Shown: positions 1 through 8,872 of the stretch, piece after piece | Layout of the letters: each line of letters opens with the position of its first letter | Position numbering within the stretch: position 1 is the first letter of the stretch | Assembly: GCA_041398785.1 (NCBI GenBank) | Contig: JAWKUA010000027.1 | Location: 1-64,000, forward strand | DNA from: Planctomycetaceae bacterium | Lineage (GTDB): Bacteria > Planctomycetota > Planctomycetia > Planctomycetales > Planctomycetaceae | Direction of reading: 5' to 3' | Length of the DNA stretch: 64,000 nt | Notes under the pieces: generated by a model | The model's input: only the letters and a program-made list of their open reading frames with translations | Databases searched by the model: none | Told to the model about the DNA's origin: nothing | Translations under genes and position numbers: made by a program

Positions 1-306
1 GACGCGGTGATTGTGTTCCAGAGATTCCTTGCCATGCCGCCGACGTCATTCCCAGGACTGTTCGGACCGGGCAGCGGTTCGGGTTCGAGCATGTCAGGAA
101 CCTATCCGCTGTCGCCGATAGCGCCGCCGTCACCGACCGTTCAGGCGTCGATGAGTTCAGGAACCAGCGCCGGCTACTCAACTTCACCGGCGAAGACGCG
201 GCCTGCTGTCATCCGTCAACAGCCACCAGCGACTCCACCCGCCGACGACGTGGACATACTCGACGAAGTGCTGTCCGATCCGATGCGTGCACTGCTGACG
301 GTGTAA
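1..306 (+). CDS. 3' end of a Ser/Pro-rich protein (partial)
   Basis: The reading frame is open from the first base of the window and ends at a TAA at 304-306, so this is probably the C-terminal part of a gene that begins upstream of the window. About 101 residues are visible. They are rich in Ser, Pro, Gly and Thr and end in an acidic segment (ADDVDILDEVLSDP). No domain is recognisable, and the composition suggests a disordered tail. It converges on the desaturase, whose stop lies 64 bases away, with a strong hairpin between them. An internal GTG at 7 could be a start, but no ribosome binding site is visible within the window. Function unknown. Confidence 0.5.
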   Translation, partial: DAVIVFQRFLAMPPTSFPGLFGPGSGSGSSMSGTYPLSPIAPPSPTVQASMSSGTSAGYSTSPAKTRPAVIRQQPPATPPADDVDILDEVLSDPMRALLTV

Positions 307-339
307 GCGACGGGGGAGTCGTCGGGAATGGTGATGAAA

Positions 340-361
340 CCGCGCGATGCATGTCGCGCGG
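340..361. terminator. Hairpin between convergent genes
   Basis: A perfect 8-bp stem (CCGCGCGA at 340-347, TCGCGCGG at 354-361) encloses a 6-base loop and lies between two convergent genes. There is no T-run on the plus side, so it could act as a bidirectional terminator or simply stabilise 3' ends. Confidence 0.5.
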
Positions 362-369
362 TCCCGTGG

Positions 370-1386
370 TCAGGCGGCGGATTCATGTGCGGTGATGATG
401 ACGGACGTTGCTTCGGGATCGACATCGTTCGCCTTGCGGCCCGCTGGGATTTTGTCCTTCACGTCATAGGCAAGGCCGACGGCCTGAAGCATCCTGATGG
501 CCCACCACGTCATATCGAATTCCCACCATTTGTGGCCGGCGGGAGCAACGCTGGGGTGAGCATGGTGATTGTTGTGCCAGCCTTCACCGTACGCCAGAAC
601 GGCGACCCACCACAGGTTTCGGGAATGGTCTCGCGTATCGTAGTTGCGGTAGCCCCACAGATGAGTGGCGGAATTCACAAACCACGTCGCATGGTACGCG
701 GCGACCATGCGGACACACATACCCCATACCAGCAGCGAAACACCCATTCTCCAGCCGCCTGCCAGCGAGCCGGCGGCCAGCAGCGCCAGGCCCTGAACCC
801 ACAACCAGAATGCGAACGTCTTTTCGAAGAACTGCATCATCGGGCGACCGGTCAGTTCCGGGATATAGCGGCGTGACAGTGTCTGGACGTCTTCGTCTTT
901 GCGTTTCACAAACAGCCACAGAATGTGTGACCACCACGGCCCTTCCAGAGGTGAATGCGGGTCGCCGTCCTGATCGGATTTCTGGTGGTGCAGACGATGA
1001 GTCGCGGCCCACGTCATGGGGGATCCTTCGCCGGAAAGACAACCGGCAAGCAGCACAAAGAACTCCGCGGGTCCGCGCAGTTTGAACGACTTATGAGCCA
1101 GGTAGCGGTGATATCCCAGGCAGATGCCGACGCTGCAGGTCAGCCAGTGGAAGGCAATGCACACGAACAGGCCGGTCCAGGAAAAGAAAAACGGTGCCGC
1201 AAGGCAACCCAGATGCACGGTGATCAGAAATCCCGTCACGACCCAGTCGATGTTGTCAAACCGAAGCGCGTTTCGGGAGAACGCCCGCTTTAATGTTTCT
1301 GAATCCTCTTTCGCCTGACGCCGACGAGCTTCAACGTCAGCCGGGATGGAATTTGGCACACCGAGCGTGGAAATCGTACTTGTCAT
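370..1386 (-). CDS. Membrane fatty-acid (acyl-CoA/stearoyl type) desaturase
   Basis: A 338-residue integral membrane di-iron desaturase, predicted to introduce a double bond (probably delta-9) into an acyl chain using O2. The three histidine boxes of the family are present: HRYLAH (residues 93-98), HRLHH (130-134) and HNNHH (271-275). Hydrophobic segments around residues 48-90 and 190-232 match the usual four-helix topology. Length fits the bacterial acyl-CoA desaturase group rather than the longer plant acyl-ACP enzymes. The ATG at 1386 is preceded by a weak AAGAG. It stands alone; the upstream 550 bases hold no gene. The likely role is membrane fluidity control. Substrate (acyl-CoA or lipid-bound) cannot be told from sequence. 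Confidence 0.9.
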   Translation of the reverse strand: MTSTISTLGVPNSIPADVEARRRQAKEDSETLKRAFSRNALRFDNIDWVVTGFLITVHLGCLAAPFFFSWTGLFVCIAFHWLTCSVGICLGYHRYLAHKSFKLRGPAEFFVLLAGCLSGEGSPMTWAATHRLHHQKSDQDGDPHSPLEGPWWSHILWLFVKRKDEDVQTLSRRYIPELTGRPMMQFFEKTFAFWLWVQGLALLAAGSLAGGWRMGVSLLVWGMCVRMVAAYHATWFVNSATHLWGYRNYDTRDHSRNLWWVAVLAYGEGWHNNHHAHPSVAPAGHKWWEFDMTWWAIRMLQAVGLAYDVKDKIPAGRKANDVDPEATSVIITAHESAA

Positions 1387-1944
1387 TTCGTGGCTGCTCT
1401 TGCTGGTGACCGGCCGGAAAATTCGACCGGTCCGATGTTTGAATCCGGCGGGACCCGTTGAAAGTCATCCGTGACTGTTCTCATGAAACGGCTCCGTCGG
1501 CAACAACCATAAGAGCGTTATCGTCGGGCCTCAACCCGGCTGCGTCCCGTGCTCGTCAAACATTCGTCAAAGGCATGTCAATGACGCAAGTGCCTGTTTG
1601 CCAATGGGTTGTGAGCCTGTCTTGATGCCCGGACGGGCCGCGGCTCAGTCCGGCGTTCTCAGATTCCGGAGCATCAGCGGCCGGCGGATTCCCGCATGAG
1701 CCGTCCGGCGATATCAACTTTCGCCGCAGGCTGATAGACTGGTACGGCAATCGGCAGAAACCGCCCGTCTTTCGGAAGATGTTGTTCCCGGCGCGCGATC
1801 GTCCCGAGCGGAGCGTCACGTAAATCCATCGCGCCAGGCGCACCCGGGAACAACAGTTTTCCGCGTGAGGGCGCGATATTGCCATGGTTGTAACTGGTTT
1901 AGAATCGAATGCCGGATCTCAGAAGAAAGGTGAAGGAGAACTTG
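1387..1944. other. Intergenic region, no gene seen
   Basis: Divergent spacer between the desaturase (-) and the first lipoprotein (+). A weak inverted repeat (GACCGG...CCGGTC, about 1409-1434) lies just upstream of the desaturase start. An open frame on the minus strand (1556-1885) has an Arg/Ser/Cys-rich composition typical of a shadow frame and no ribosome binding site, so it is not called. Confidence 0.5.
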
Positions 1945-2514
1945 ATGACGACTCGATCATGCGGATTTTTGGCACTGGGAGTCTTGCTGTCGATTCCAGG
2001 CATCAGCGGTTGCGGTGTCGCGGAACAGGAACAGAAGCTGCCGGTGATGCAGACAACAGCCTCTGAACACGGCCACGGTCATGGCCACGCTCACCCGGAA
2101 TCACTGCCTGAGGCGATCGCCGAAATCAAGGAGCTGCGGGACACCGTGCGTGACGCGTTCGCCAAAAACGACCACGACGCTGCTCACGGCCCCATGCATG
2201 ACGTCGGGGACCTGTTGGGACACATCACGGAGCTGGCGGCCAAGGCGAACCTGACCGACGAACAGATGGCGACAATCAAGGCGTCGACGGAAGAGCTGTT
2301 TGACGCATTTGGGGCAGTGGACAAGGCAATGCATCCCGGTAAAGATGAGAATGCTGATCCGGCTGCCGCCTGGAAGGAAGTCGCAGGGAAGATCGACGCC
2401 GCCATTGACTCGCTGGCTGCCGCGTCTCCCGCGGCAGAAGGACACGCTGAGCATGACGATCATTCGGACGAACATGCGGATGCGGATTCCCATGACGCTG
2501 ATTCCGGACAGTAG
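1945..2514 (+). CDS. His-rich lipoprotein, cytochrome c-prime-like helical domain without haem motif
   Basis: A 189-residue predicted lipoprotein. The ATG at 1945 follows AAGGAG at the right spacing, so it is preferred over an ATG 12 codons earlier. The signal peptide ends in an ISGC lipobox (Cys23). The mature protein has a His-rich stretch (GHGHGHAH) near residues 39-46, a helical region (about 50-150) resembling the four-helix fold found in cytochrome c-prime proteins but without CxxCH, and a C-terminal tail rich in His, Asp and Glu. The two His-rich ends suggest metal binding in the periplasm or envelope; this is inference. The second lipoprotein gene starts 11 bases downstream, so the two are probably co-transcribed. 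No named family recognised. Confidence 0.75.
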   Translation: MTTRSCGFLALGVLLSIPGISGCGVAEQEQKLPVMQTTASEHGHGHGHAHPESLPEAIAEIKELRDTVRDAFAKNDHDAAHGPMHDVGDLLGHITELAAKANLTDEQMATIKASTEELFDAFGAVDKAMHPGKDENADPAAAWKEVAGKIDAAIDSLAAASPAAEGHAEHDDHSDEHADADSHDADSGQ

Positions 2515-2525
2515 GAGATCCGGAC

Positions 2526-3041
2526 ATGAAAACGCTTGCAGGTGAGTTGGTGATCGTGGCGTCGATCGCGATGTCAATTGCCGGCTGTAGCGGCGAGTCA
2601 GCAGATTCCGAACTGCTGGCTCTGCGCAGAAAGTTCGTAGTCGAAACACCGGCCTCCGAGATCGTATCCATCGAAAGCGTGCGCTCGGAACTGCAGGCGG
2701 GAGAACGTGAATGGGGCAGTGAAATCGTTTTGCGCGGCAGAATCAATGCCGGGGATTTGTCGCCATGGGAACCGGGAAAGGCAGCGTTTGTGCTGACAGA
2801 CGCCACCGGCCATGACGATGACGACGACCACGATCCGCATGAATGCCCGTTCTGCAGCCGCAACATCGAAAGCATGATCGCGCACGTTGAGTTTCGTAAC
2901 GACGCCGGCCAGGTCATCGAAATCGACGCGAGAAGTTTGTTCGACGTCCAGGAAAAACAACTGGTGATCGTGCGCGGGAACGCGTCGATTGACGATTCCG
3001 GAATTCTGCAACTGGCGGCGAAGGATCTGTACATCAAGTGA
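2526..3041 (+). CDS. Small lipoprotein with H/D-rich loop and CxxC motif
   Basis: A 171-residue predicted lipoprotein. The signal peptide ends in IAGC (Cys21) and AGGAG lies about 10 bases before the ATG. Residues roughly 60-170 alternate hydrophobic and charged residues as in a small beta-barrel (OB-like). A run of Asp and His (residues about 97-106) leads directly into a CPFC motif (about 108-111). CPFC next to a His/Asp loop suggests a bound metal ion (Zn or Cu), but this is inference. It follows the His-rich lipoprotein with an 11-base gap and probably works with it in the envelope. No named family recognised. Confidence 0.75.
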   Translation: MKTLAGELVIVASIAMSIAGCSGESADSELLALRRKFVVETPASEIVSIESVRSELQAGEREWGSEIVLRGRINAGDLSPWEPGKAAFVLTDATGHDDDDDHDPHECPFCSRNIESMIAHVEFRNDAGQVIEIDARSLFDVQEKQLVIVRGNASIDDSGILQLAAKDLYIK

Positions 3042-3210
3042 TCGCAGTGCCGGACGCTTTCGACATCACCGTGCGTCGCGCGGGACATCCGAGCCGCGGA
3101 CTGTTCATGCGCCGACGGCGGATACGGCGAACCCGACTGCATCCGGTGTCCGCTTTGTGTTCCGGAAAAACGTCACCACGTCCGCGACCGCGGCCAGTCT
3201 CGAACGGGTC

Positions 3211-3843
3211 ATGCCACTCAGCGTCCTGAAACTCGGCGGCAGCCTGTTTTCACTTCCGGATATTGTGTCGCGTGTCAGAAATCTGATTCGCGACCACAGT
3301 ATTCCGCAGCCTGTGATTGTGCCGGGCGGCGGTGAGTCTGCGGATCTGGTCCGAGTTTGGTCGCGTCGGTTTTTGCTGGGCGGAGAAGCGTCCCACTGGC
3401 TGGCGGTCGACGCGATGTCCCTGAACGCCCGATTGCTGCGTGCGTCAGATGCCGGCGTCCAGCTTGTCACGACGCGCCAAGAAGTGCGGCAAGCCGCAGG
3501 CAACGGCAGACTGGCGGTTTTTGATCCGGCCGCCGGACTGCGCCTGCAGGAAACGCTCGCCGTGGAAGAACGCGATGTGCGTTTGCAGCCGGTTCTGCCG
3601 CGATCGTGGGACGTCACCAGCGATTCGATTGCCGCCTGGCTGGCGGTCGGCTGGAACGCCGATCAGTTGTGGCTGCTGAAATCGGTGGCCGCGAATGGAT
3701 CAGACCTCACGGACCTGGCTGCTCGCGGTGCCGTCGACCCGTATTTCGCGACATCCGCCGCATCGCTGAAAAATGTGTTTTGGGTCGATCTTCGGTCGAA
3801 TACATCGCCAGTGCCCGTTCGCGTCAGCGGCGATTCCGAATAG
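3211..3843 (+). CDS. Amino acid kinase family protein, MfnE-like (methanofuran/C1-pathway type)
   Basis: A 210-residue protein of the aspartate/glutamate/uridylate kinase fold. Visible motifs are KLGGSLF at residues 7-13 (phosphate-binding Lys-Gly-Gly), VIVPGGG near 35, and a C-terminal WDVTSDSIAAW, which is a hallmark of MfnE-type kinases. MfnE phosphorylates an aminomethylfuran alcohol phosphate during methanofuran synthesis in archaea. Related genes occur in bacteria that oxidise formaldehyde through tetrahydromethanopterin, including planctomycetes. The start at 3211 is chosen because the family motif begins at once; the frame is open further upstream (to 2989) but that part overlaps the preceding lipoprotein gene. 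No other gene of that pathway is visible here, so the substrate is uncertain. Confidence 0.75.
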   Translation: MPLSVLKLGGSLFSLPDIVSRVRNLIRDHSIPQPVIVPGGGESADLVRVWSRRFLLGGEASHWLAVDAMSLNARLLRASDAGVQLVTTRQEVRQAAGNGRLAVFDPAAGLRLQETLAVEERDVRLQPVLPRSWDVTSDSIAAWLAVGWNADQLWLLKSVAANGSDLTDLAARGAVDPYFATSAASLKNVFWVDLRSNTSPVPVRVSGDSE

Positions 3844-3852
3844 CCGGCTGAC

Positions 3853-3883
3853 GGAACCGGGATCCGTTCGGCTGCCCGGTTCC
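3853..3883 (+). terminator. Hairpin after the MfnE-like kinase gene
   Basis: A perfect 9-bp inverted repeat (GGAACCGGG at 3853-3861, CCCGGTTCC at 3875-3883) with a 13-base loop begins 9 bases after the stop codon. No long T-run follows. A plausible terminator. Confidence 0.45.
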
Positions 3884-4177
3884 TGGATTCCAGCCCGAAA
3901 ACTCCGGCCGGCTGATGCGCCTCCAGCGCGCGAAACTGCGGGATTCTCCGGCGAAGTCGGACCGGCGGGACGCTCGTCGACAGCCCCGAGCGGCGCATGG
4001 TCGCTGAATTTCCGGCTGACGGCTTCCGTTGAATGAAAAGCCGGATTCCGCTGAGTTTCCACCGAATCCGGGGAAGTTTCTGGCACAAATGCCGGCCGGG
4101 CCGATATCAATTGTCAGAGACGCTTCGTTCGCGAACAATGACAGCTTCGTACGACTTCCCGGGACAAGTCCGCTGCC
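3884..4177 (+). other. Intergenic region, no gene seen
   Basis: Together with the hairpin this 334-base spacer separates the kinase from the large membrane protein. No promoter motif or small gene stands out. Confidence 0.4.
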
Positions 4178-7100
4178 ATGTCCACAACCGCCGGAAAAAC
4201 TGCTTACGCGGAATGCGATGAGTTCATCGACTACCAGATTCAGGTCGCGCGCGAGCGCATTCGCTGGACGGATCTGCTGACCGCATCCGTGCTGACGGGA
4301 ATTCTCCTCGTCGGATACGTGCTGACGTTTACCGTGTTCGATCACTGGATCGTGGACGGCGGGTTCCGGCCGTGGACCCGTGCCATTCTGCTGGTGATGA
4401 TCCTTGTGCTGTGCGCGGGAATTGTTGTCCGCTTTGTGATTCGCCCCTGGATGAAGCGAATTCATCCGCTGTACGCCGCTCGCATGCTCGACCGATCCGA
4501 CCAGGGCATGAACGGCGCGCTGTTGAGTCTTGTGGATCTGAAGACCGGCAACCACAAAGCGGCCGACAGCATTCGCACGACGCTGGAAAAGCGGGCGGCG
4601 GTGCGGCTGGCGGAAATCAATGTGGACGAAGCGATCGACCGCCGCTGGCTGATGAAGCTCGGTACCCTGCTGTTCGTGCTCGTCTTCGTCACCTGCCTCT
4701 ATGCGGTGTTCAGTCCCAAATCCATCAGTCTGCTTCGCCCGCTGACGCTGCTTTCGTCGCGAGTGGCCACGCGCACGGCGGTGCTGCAGGTTCAGCCGGG
4801 TGACGTCACACTGCCGGCGGGCAGCCAGCTTGAGATCATCGCGGATATCTCCGGTCGATTGCCGGAACAGGTCAGTGTGCTGTTCACAACAGCCGATCGT
4901 CGTTTTGTGAACGAAGCCCTGGTGATGCAGCCGACAGACGACGAGCGTCGCTTTTCCGTGTTGATGGTCGGTGAAGCGGACCGCGGGATTCGGCAGGATC
5001 TGACGTATCACATCGTCGCCGGCGACGCGACTTCGGAGGAATACACCATCACCGTCGACCAGCCGCCTCGCGCAGAAGTGACGGCTGTGGAATTCCGCTA
5101 TCCGGACTATATGGATCTGCCGCCGCGACAGTCGGATTCCGCCGACATCGAGGCATGGGAAGGGTCTGTCGTTTCGCTGACAGCGCAAAGCAGTGTTCCC
5201 GTGGATTCCGCCGCGGTCAGGTTCAGTGATGACGCCGCGTTTTCGGCGCACGGCGAAGAAGTGGGGCTGAAGATTAACGGGACGACGCTGACCGGCCGGT
5301 TTGAACTCATCGCCCGCGACGACGGAACCTTCCCCGCGTTTTACCGCATCGAAGTGGAAGACGATGCCGGTCGCACTGACCCGTCGCCCACCGTTCATCG
5401 CATCAGAGTTCGGCAGGACCAGGCACCGGTCGTCAAACTGCTGGATCCGATTCGCGATCTGCGAGTCCCCGCCAATGCCATCGTGCCGATGCTGATCGAA
5501 GCCCGGGATCCGGATTTCCTGCTTCGATCCGTCACCCTGTTCTATGAAATCAACGGACATCCGGTCGAACCGGGAGATCTGATTTTCGACGGTTCACGCG
5601 CCGGTCATCAGCAGTCGTTCAATGGCACCTGGGAATTGAAGCTGGCGCCGCTGGACCTGAAGTCCGGTGACATCGTTCGCTACTCCGTCGCCGCTCGAGA
5701 TAACAAGCCACCGCTGGGAAATCAGGGCCGCACCGGAACTCTGCAGCTTGAGATTCAGGCGCCGGTCAGTGACAAGGAAGTTCAGGATCGCCTGCAGCAG
5801 GACCGCGAACTGCAGCAGCGCCAGATGCGCGAACGCGCAGCGGCGGAAGTCGGCAACGATGACACTCCTGACGATCAGGAGAAACAGCCGGATGCCTCAG
5901 CCTCCGATGCGGCAGAAACGACGGAAACCGAGGCGTCAGAATCGACCGACGCCGACTCCCCTGACGACTCGGCGGCGCAGGACAACGCCGGCCAGCCGGG
6001 AGTCGCCGGTGCCGAGCAACCCGGCGACGACGGCACGACGGGAGGAACGGAATCGGCGGGAAATTCGACAGGCGACCAGTCAGACGGCGATCGATCGGCG
6101 ACGCCACAGAAATCGGCCGATGGCAGCCCGAACGGTTCTCGCACTCGACCGGCCAGCGACGACGAAGCGCTGGCGAAGCTGATCGAGAAGTATCAGCGCA
6201 GCGGCGACGGAAAGGACGGAACACCCGACCAGAACGCGTCCGACCAGAACACCGACTCGGAAGCTGGCGCTGAGCATTCGCCGGAAGATCGTCCGGGGAA
6301 CTCAGACAGTGACAGCGCTGCGGCGAACGGCCGGAACGAAGTCAGTGACGACAAGTCCGGTGAATCAGGTGAAACCGGTGATGCTGCGTCCCACGGAGAC
6401 GAGACCGGGGCACGGACTCGCGGGCTTCCCGATCGCGCGAACGGGGACGATCCAACAAACGGCAGCGACGCCGGTCAGCCGGGTGAAAGTGATCGGAATG
6501 CCGACGATGCGACATCGACCGATACACCGTCGGCGGGCGGCGAAGGTGCCGACACTGCGGACGAATCCACCACGGACGATGACAATCGGCGCAACGGCGA
6601 ACCGTCAGACGGATCGAATGGCGAAGGCGCGTCGGCGGAAGATTCCGCAACCGACAATTCGGGCAACCGGAACGTCGCCGACGAAACTCAGGCCGCGAAC
6701 GGCGATACGAACCCGGTTTCGCAGCCGGAAGGAAACCCGGAGAACTCGGCGGCTGACAACAACCGAGGCGAAGGCCGCGACAGTGAGAATCCGGAGCCGA
6801 ACGACGATCCCGCGAACAGCGCAGGTGGGCAAGGTGAAGGTGCGGACAGCCAGCAGGACGGCAAGCAAGGGGGCAACGATCAGCAACAACAAGGTGGCGG
6901 TCAGGAAGGCGGCGGTCAGCAGGGCGGCGGACAGGAAGGTGGCGGCAAGCAGGGTGGTGGACAGGAAGGTGGTGGCAAGCAGGGTGGCGGTCAGGCCGGA
7001 GGTGAAGGTGACGGCGGTAAGGGCGGCGAAGCTGGTGGCGGCGGCGGGACCGGTGGCAAGAACGGGGCCGGAGGATCCGGGTCCGGTAAAGGAAACCAGG

Positions 7101-7543
7101 GCGGCAGTGGTCCATCAACGCCGCTTGAGCCTGCCGTCGATCCGAATGTCGAAGACGCCGCGAAGGCCGCAGATCTGGCGCTAAAGCGGCTGCAGCAGGA
7201 TCTTGAACGCGGAAAAGTCGACAGAGAAATGCTGGAGGAACTCGGCTGGACCGAAGACCAGCTCGATGCCTTTCGTCAGCGCATGCAGAAGCAACTTCAG
7301 AATCTGAACCGCGACGAAAATGAAACGACGGCGGAAGCTCTGCAGCGCCGCCGAACGGAGGAGTTGCTGAAGAGCATGAACCTGGACAGCGACTCTGTCA
7401 GTCGACGCGGAGACTCCAGTCGCGACCGCGAACAACAGGACACGACAGTTCGCCGTCCCGATGCACCGTCGCGCTACAGAAATCGCTTCGAAATGTACCA
7501 GCGTTCCATCAGCGGCGTGCGGGATCGCGGCATGCAGAAGTAA
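4178..7543 (+). CDS. Giant membrane protein with acidic and Gly/Gln-repeat low-complexity tail (DUF4175-like)
   Basis: An 1121-residue protein. Three hydrophobic segments (about residues 36-58, 66-90 and 157-176) form an N-terminal membrane anchor. A region rich in beta structure follows (about 195-525), probably extracytoplasmic. From about 540 to 880 the chain is acidic low complexity (Asp, Glu, Ser, Asn, Gly). Residues about 890-960 are Gly-Gly-Gly-Gln/Lys repeats encoded by near-identical DNA units at about 6886-7010. The last 150 residues return to a helical, charged sequence. The architecture resembles the DUF4175-type proteins common in planctomycetes, but the assignment is tentative. 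The ATG at 4178 lacks a clear ribosome binding site. The RNA methyltransferase gene starts 18 bases after the stop. Role unknown, perhaps a surface scaffold. Confidence 0.85.
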   Translation: MSTTAGKTAYAECDEFIDYQIQVARERIRWTDLLTASVLTGILLVGYVLTFTVFDHWIVDGGFRPWTRAILLVMILVLCAGIVVRFVIRPWMKRIHPLYAARMLDRSDQGMNGALLSLVDLKTGNHKAADSIRTTLEKRAAVRLAEINVDEAIDRRWLMKLGTLLFVLVFVTCLYAVFSPKSISLLRPLTLLSSRVATRTAVLQVQPGDVTLPAGSQLEIIADISGRLPEQVSVLFTTADRRFVNEALVMQPTDDERRFSVLMVGEADRGIRQDLTYHIVAGDATSEEYTITVDQPPRAEVTAVEFRYPDYMDLPPRQSDSADIEAWEGSVVSLTAQSSVPVDSAAVRFSDDAAFSAHGEEVGLKINGTTLTGRFELIARDDGTFPAFYRIEVEDDAGRTDPSPTVHRIRVRQDQAPVVKLLDPIRDLRVPANAIVPMLIEARDPDFLLRSVTLFYEINGHPVEPGDLIFDGSRAGHQQSFNGTWELKLAPLDLKSGDIVRYSVAARDNKPPLGNQGRTGTLQLEIQAPVSDKEVQDRLQQDRELQQRQMRERAAAEVGNDDTPDDQEKQPDASASDAAETTETEASESTDADSPDDSAAQDNAGQPGVAGAEQPGDDGTTGGTESAGNSTGDQSDGDRSATPQKSADGSPNGSRTRPASDDEALAKLIEKYQRSGDGKDGTPDQNASDQNTDSEAGAEHSPEDRPGNSDSDSAAANGRNEVSDDKSGESGETGDAASHGDETGARTRGLPDRANGDDPTNGSDAGQPGESDRNADDATSTDTPSAGGEGADTADESTTDDDNRRNGEPSDGSNGEGASAEDSATDNSGNRNVADETQAANGDTNPVSQPEGNPENSAADNNRGEGRDSENPEPNDDPANSAGGQGEGADSQQDGKQGGNDQQQQGGGQEGGGQQGGGQEGGGKQGGGQEGGGKQGGGQAGGEGDGGKGGEAGGGGGTGGKNGAGGSGSGKGNQGGSGPSTPLEPAVDPNVEDAAKAADLALKRLQQDLERGKVDREMLEELGWTEDQLDAFRQRMQKQLQNLNRDENETTAEALQRRRTEELLKSMNLDSDSVSRRGDSSRDREQQDTTVRRPDAPSRYRNRFEMYQRSISGVRDRGMQK

Positions 7544-7561
7544 CGCCGGTCGACGTTTGCC

Positions 7562-8311
7562 ATGCTTGAACTCCGCAATCCTCACAGCATCCTGGCCGCG
7601 CTGAAGCAGCGTCCGTCGGCCGTGCGGTCCATCCGGATTTCTGCGCAGCACCCGTCTGATGTCTGGGCCGAAGTTGCAGAAGTCGCCAAACGGTGCGGCG
7701 TACCGGTTTCCGCGGGCCGCACCGAAGGACCAGGCGTCGGCAGGCAGCGTCGCGGAACAGAACGCACCGGGGCCGGGTCGGCGAATGTCGAACCGCCGTC
7801 GCCGATTCCGCTTTCAAATCTGCTGCAGCGCCGCAACGGCGAACATTCTCATGGAATCTGGCTCGCGCTGGATCAGATCCAGGATCCTCAGAACGTGGGA
7901 GCCCTCTTTCGGCTGGCCGGCTTCTTCAATGTGCGCGGGATTCTGATGACCAGGGACCGCAGTGCTTCGGTGAACGCCACTGTCTGCGATGTCTCCGCCG
8001 GCGGTGCCGAATACGTGCCGTTTTCCGTCGTCTCAAATCTGGCGCAGGCGATGAAGAAAGCTCAGGAGCACGATATCTGGCTGCTGGGAACCAGTGAACA
8101 CGCCGCTTCGAGCATCCGGCAGGTCAGCCGCGACCGAAACTGGATGCTGGTGCTGGGCAACGAAGGCGACGGAATTCGTCGGCTGACACGGGAAAACTGC
8201 GACGTCCTGTGTTCCCTGCCGCCGTCGGGCCCGATCGGTTCGCTGAACGTCGCCACCGCCGCCGCGGCCTGCCTGGCGATCCTGACAGGCGATCCGGCGC
8301 CCGGAGATTGA
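7562..8311 (+). CDS. SpoU/TrmH-family RNA 2'-O-methyltransferase (RlmB-like)
   Basis: A 249-residue SAM-dependent 2'-O-ribose methyltransferase of the trefoil-knot SPOUT class. The three family motifs are clear. Motif 1 is DQIQDPQNVGALFR (104-117) with the conserved Asn111 and Arg117. Motif 2 is LVLGNEGDGI (196-205) with Glu201. Motif 3 is IGSLNVATAAAA (225-236). The N-terminal 90 residues form the short substrate-binding part; residues about 50-82 are a Gly/Arg-rich linker. Closest by layout to RlmB (23S rRNA Gm2251), though tRNA-modifying TrmH-like activity cannot be excluded. It follows the giant membrane protein by 18 bases and could be co-transcribed with it, although the functions look unrelated. 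Confidence 0.88.
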   Translation: MLELRNPHSILAALKQRPSAVRSIRISAQHPSDVWAEVAEVAKRCGVPVSAGRTEGPGVGRQRRGTERTGAGSANVEPPSPIPLSNLLQRRNGEHSHGIWLALDQIQDPQNVGALFRLAGFFNVRGILMTRDRSASVNATVCDVSAGGAEYVPFSVVSNLAQAMKKAQEHDIWLLGTSEHAASSIRQVSRDRNWMLVLGNEGDGIRRLTRENCDVLCSLPPSGPIGSLNVATAAAACLAILTGDPAPGD

Positions 8312-8374
8312 CCGGTCCGGTTGGTGAAACTTCACCGATTTCGCGACTGATAAACTGGATGGCTCGTATCGGTC

Positions 8375-8815
8375 GTGCAGCAGCGTCGCTCGGTGCTGAA
8401 AGAGCGGAATGCAGTGGTCGATACTCAGGGCATGCCTTTGACCCACCTGCAATTCGAAACGCTCGATCAGCAGAATCTGCAGCTGATGCAGGCGTACGCC
8501 CTGCGAGACCAGACTGTTCGCGCTTCCGGTGACGACCACGACGGCTGGCTGGAACGCTTCGACAACGTCGACGGGCTTGATCAGGACAGTCTGACGCAGG
8601 CGCACGGCCAGCTGATCGCCATGGGAATGCTGAAGTTCGAACTGGCAAGTCGCAGCGTCGGCCTTCGCTACCAGATCAGCCCGCGCGGCCGCCAGGCACT
8701 CGAATCCGCGGCCCGGCGCGAATCACAGCTCGTCGACACTGACGACGGTGCATCGGAAGACCTCGGTTTCGCCGATGACGAATCGTCCGCCGGTGAATAC
8801 AGCGACGCGGCCTGA
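8375..8815 (+). CDS. Small hypothetical protein, possible winged-helix fold
   Basis: Up to 146 residues from a GTG at 8375; in-frame starts at GTG 8414 and ATG 8432 are also possible and no ribosome binding site clearly decides. The middle (about residues 20-110) is helical and ends in a segment (GLRYQISPRGRQAL) like the wing of a winged-helix DNA-binding domain. The C-terminal 30 residues are acidic. It lies 63 bases after the RNA methyltransferase on the same strand and converges on the TPR lipoprotein gene with a 57-base gap. No family recognised; the DNA-binding idea is inference. Confidence 0.6.
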   Translation: MQQRRSVLKERNAVVDTQGMPLTHLQFETLDQQNLQLMQAYALRDQTVRASGDDHDGWLERFDNVDGLDQDSLTQAHGQLIAMGMLKFELASRSVGLRYQISPRGRQALESAARRESQLVDTDDGASEDLGFADDESSAGEYSDAA

Positions 8816-8872
8816 GCCATCAGCGCCGACTTCGGCTGTCGTTCGGTCGACGCCATTCAGGACGGACGGCAC

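Noticed and set aside
1556..1885. 109-codon open frame on the minus strand
   Set aside because: Arg/Ser/Cys-rich shadow composition and no ribosome binding site.
3824..5560. 578-codon open frame on the minus strand
   Set aside because: It is antisense to the giant membrane protein, has Arg/His/Gln-rich shadow composition and no ribosome binding site or domain.
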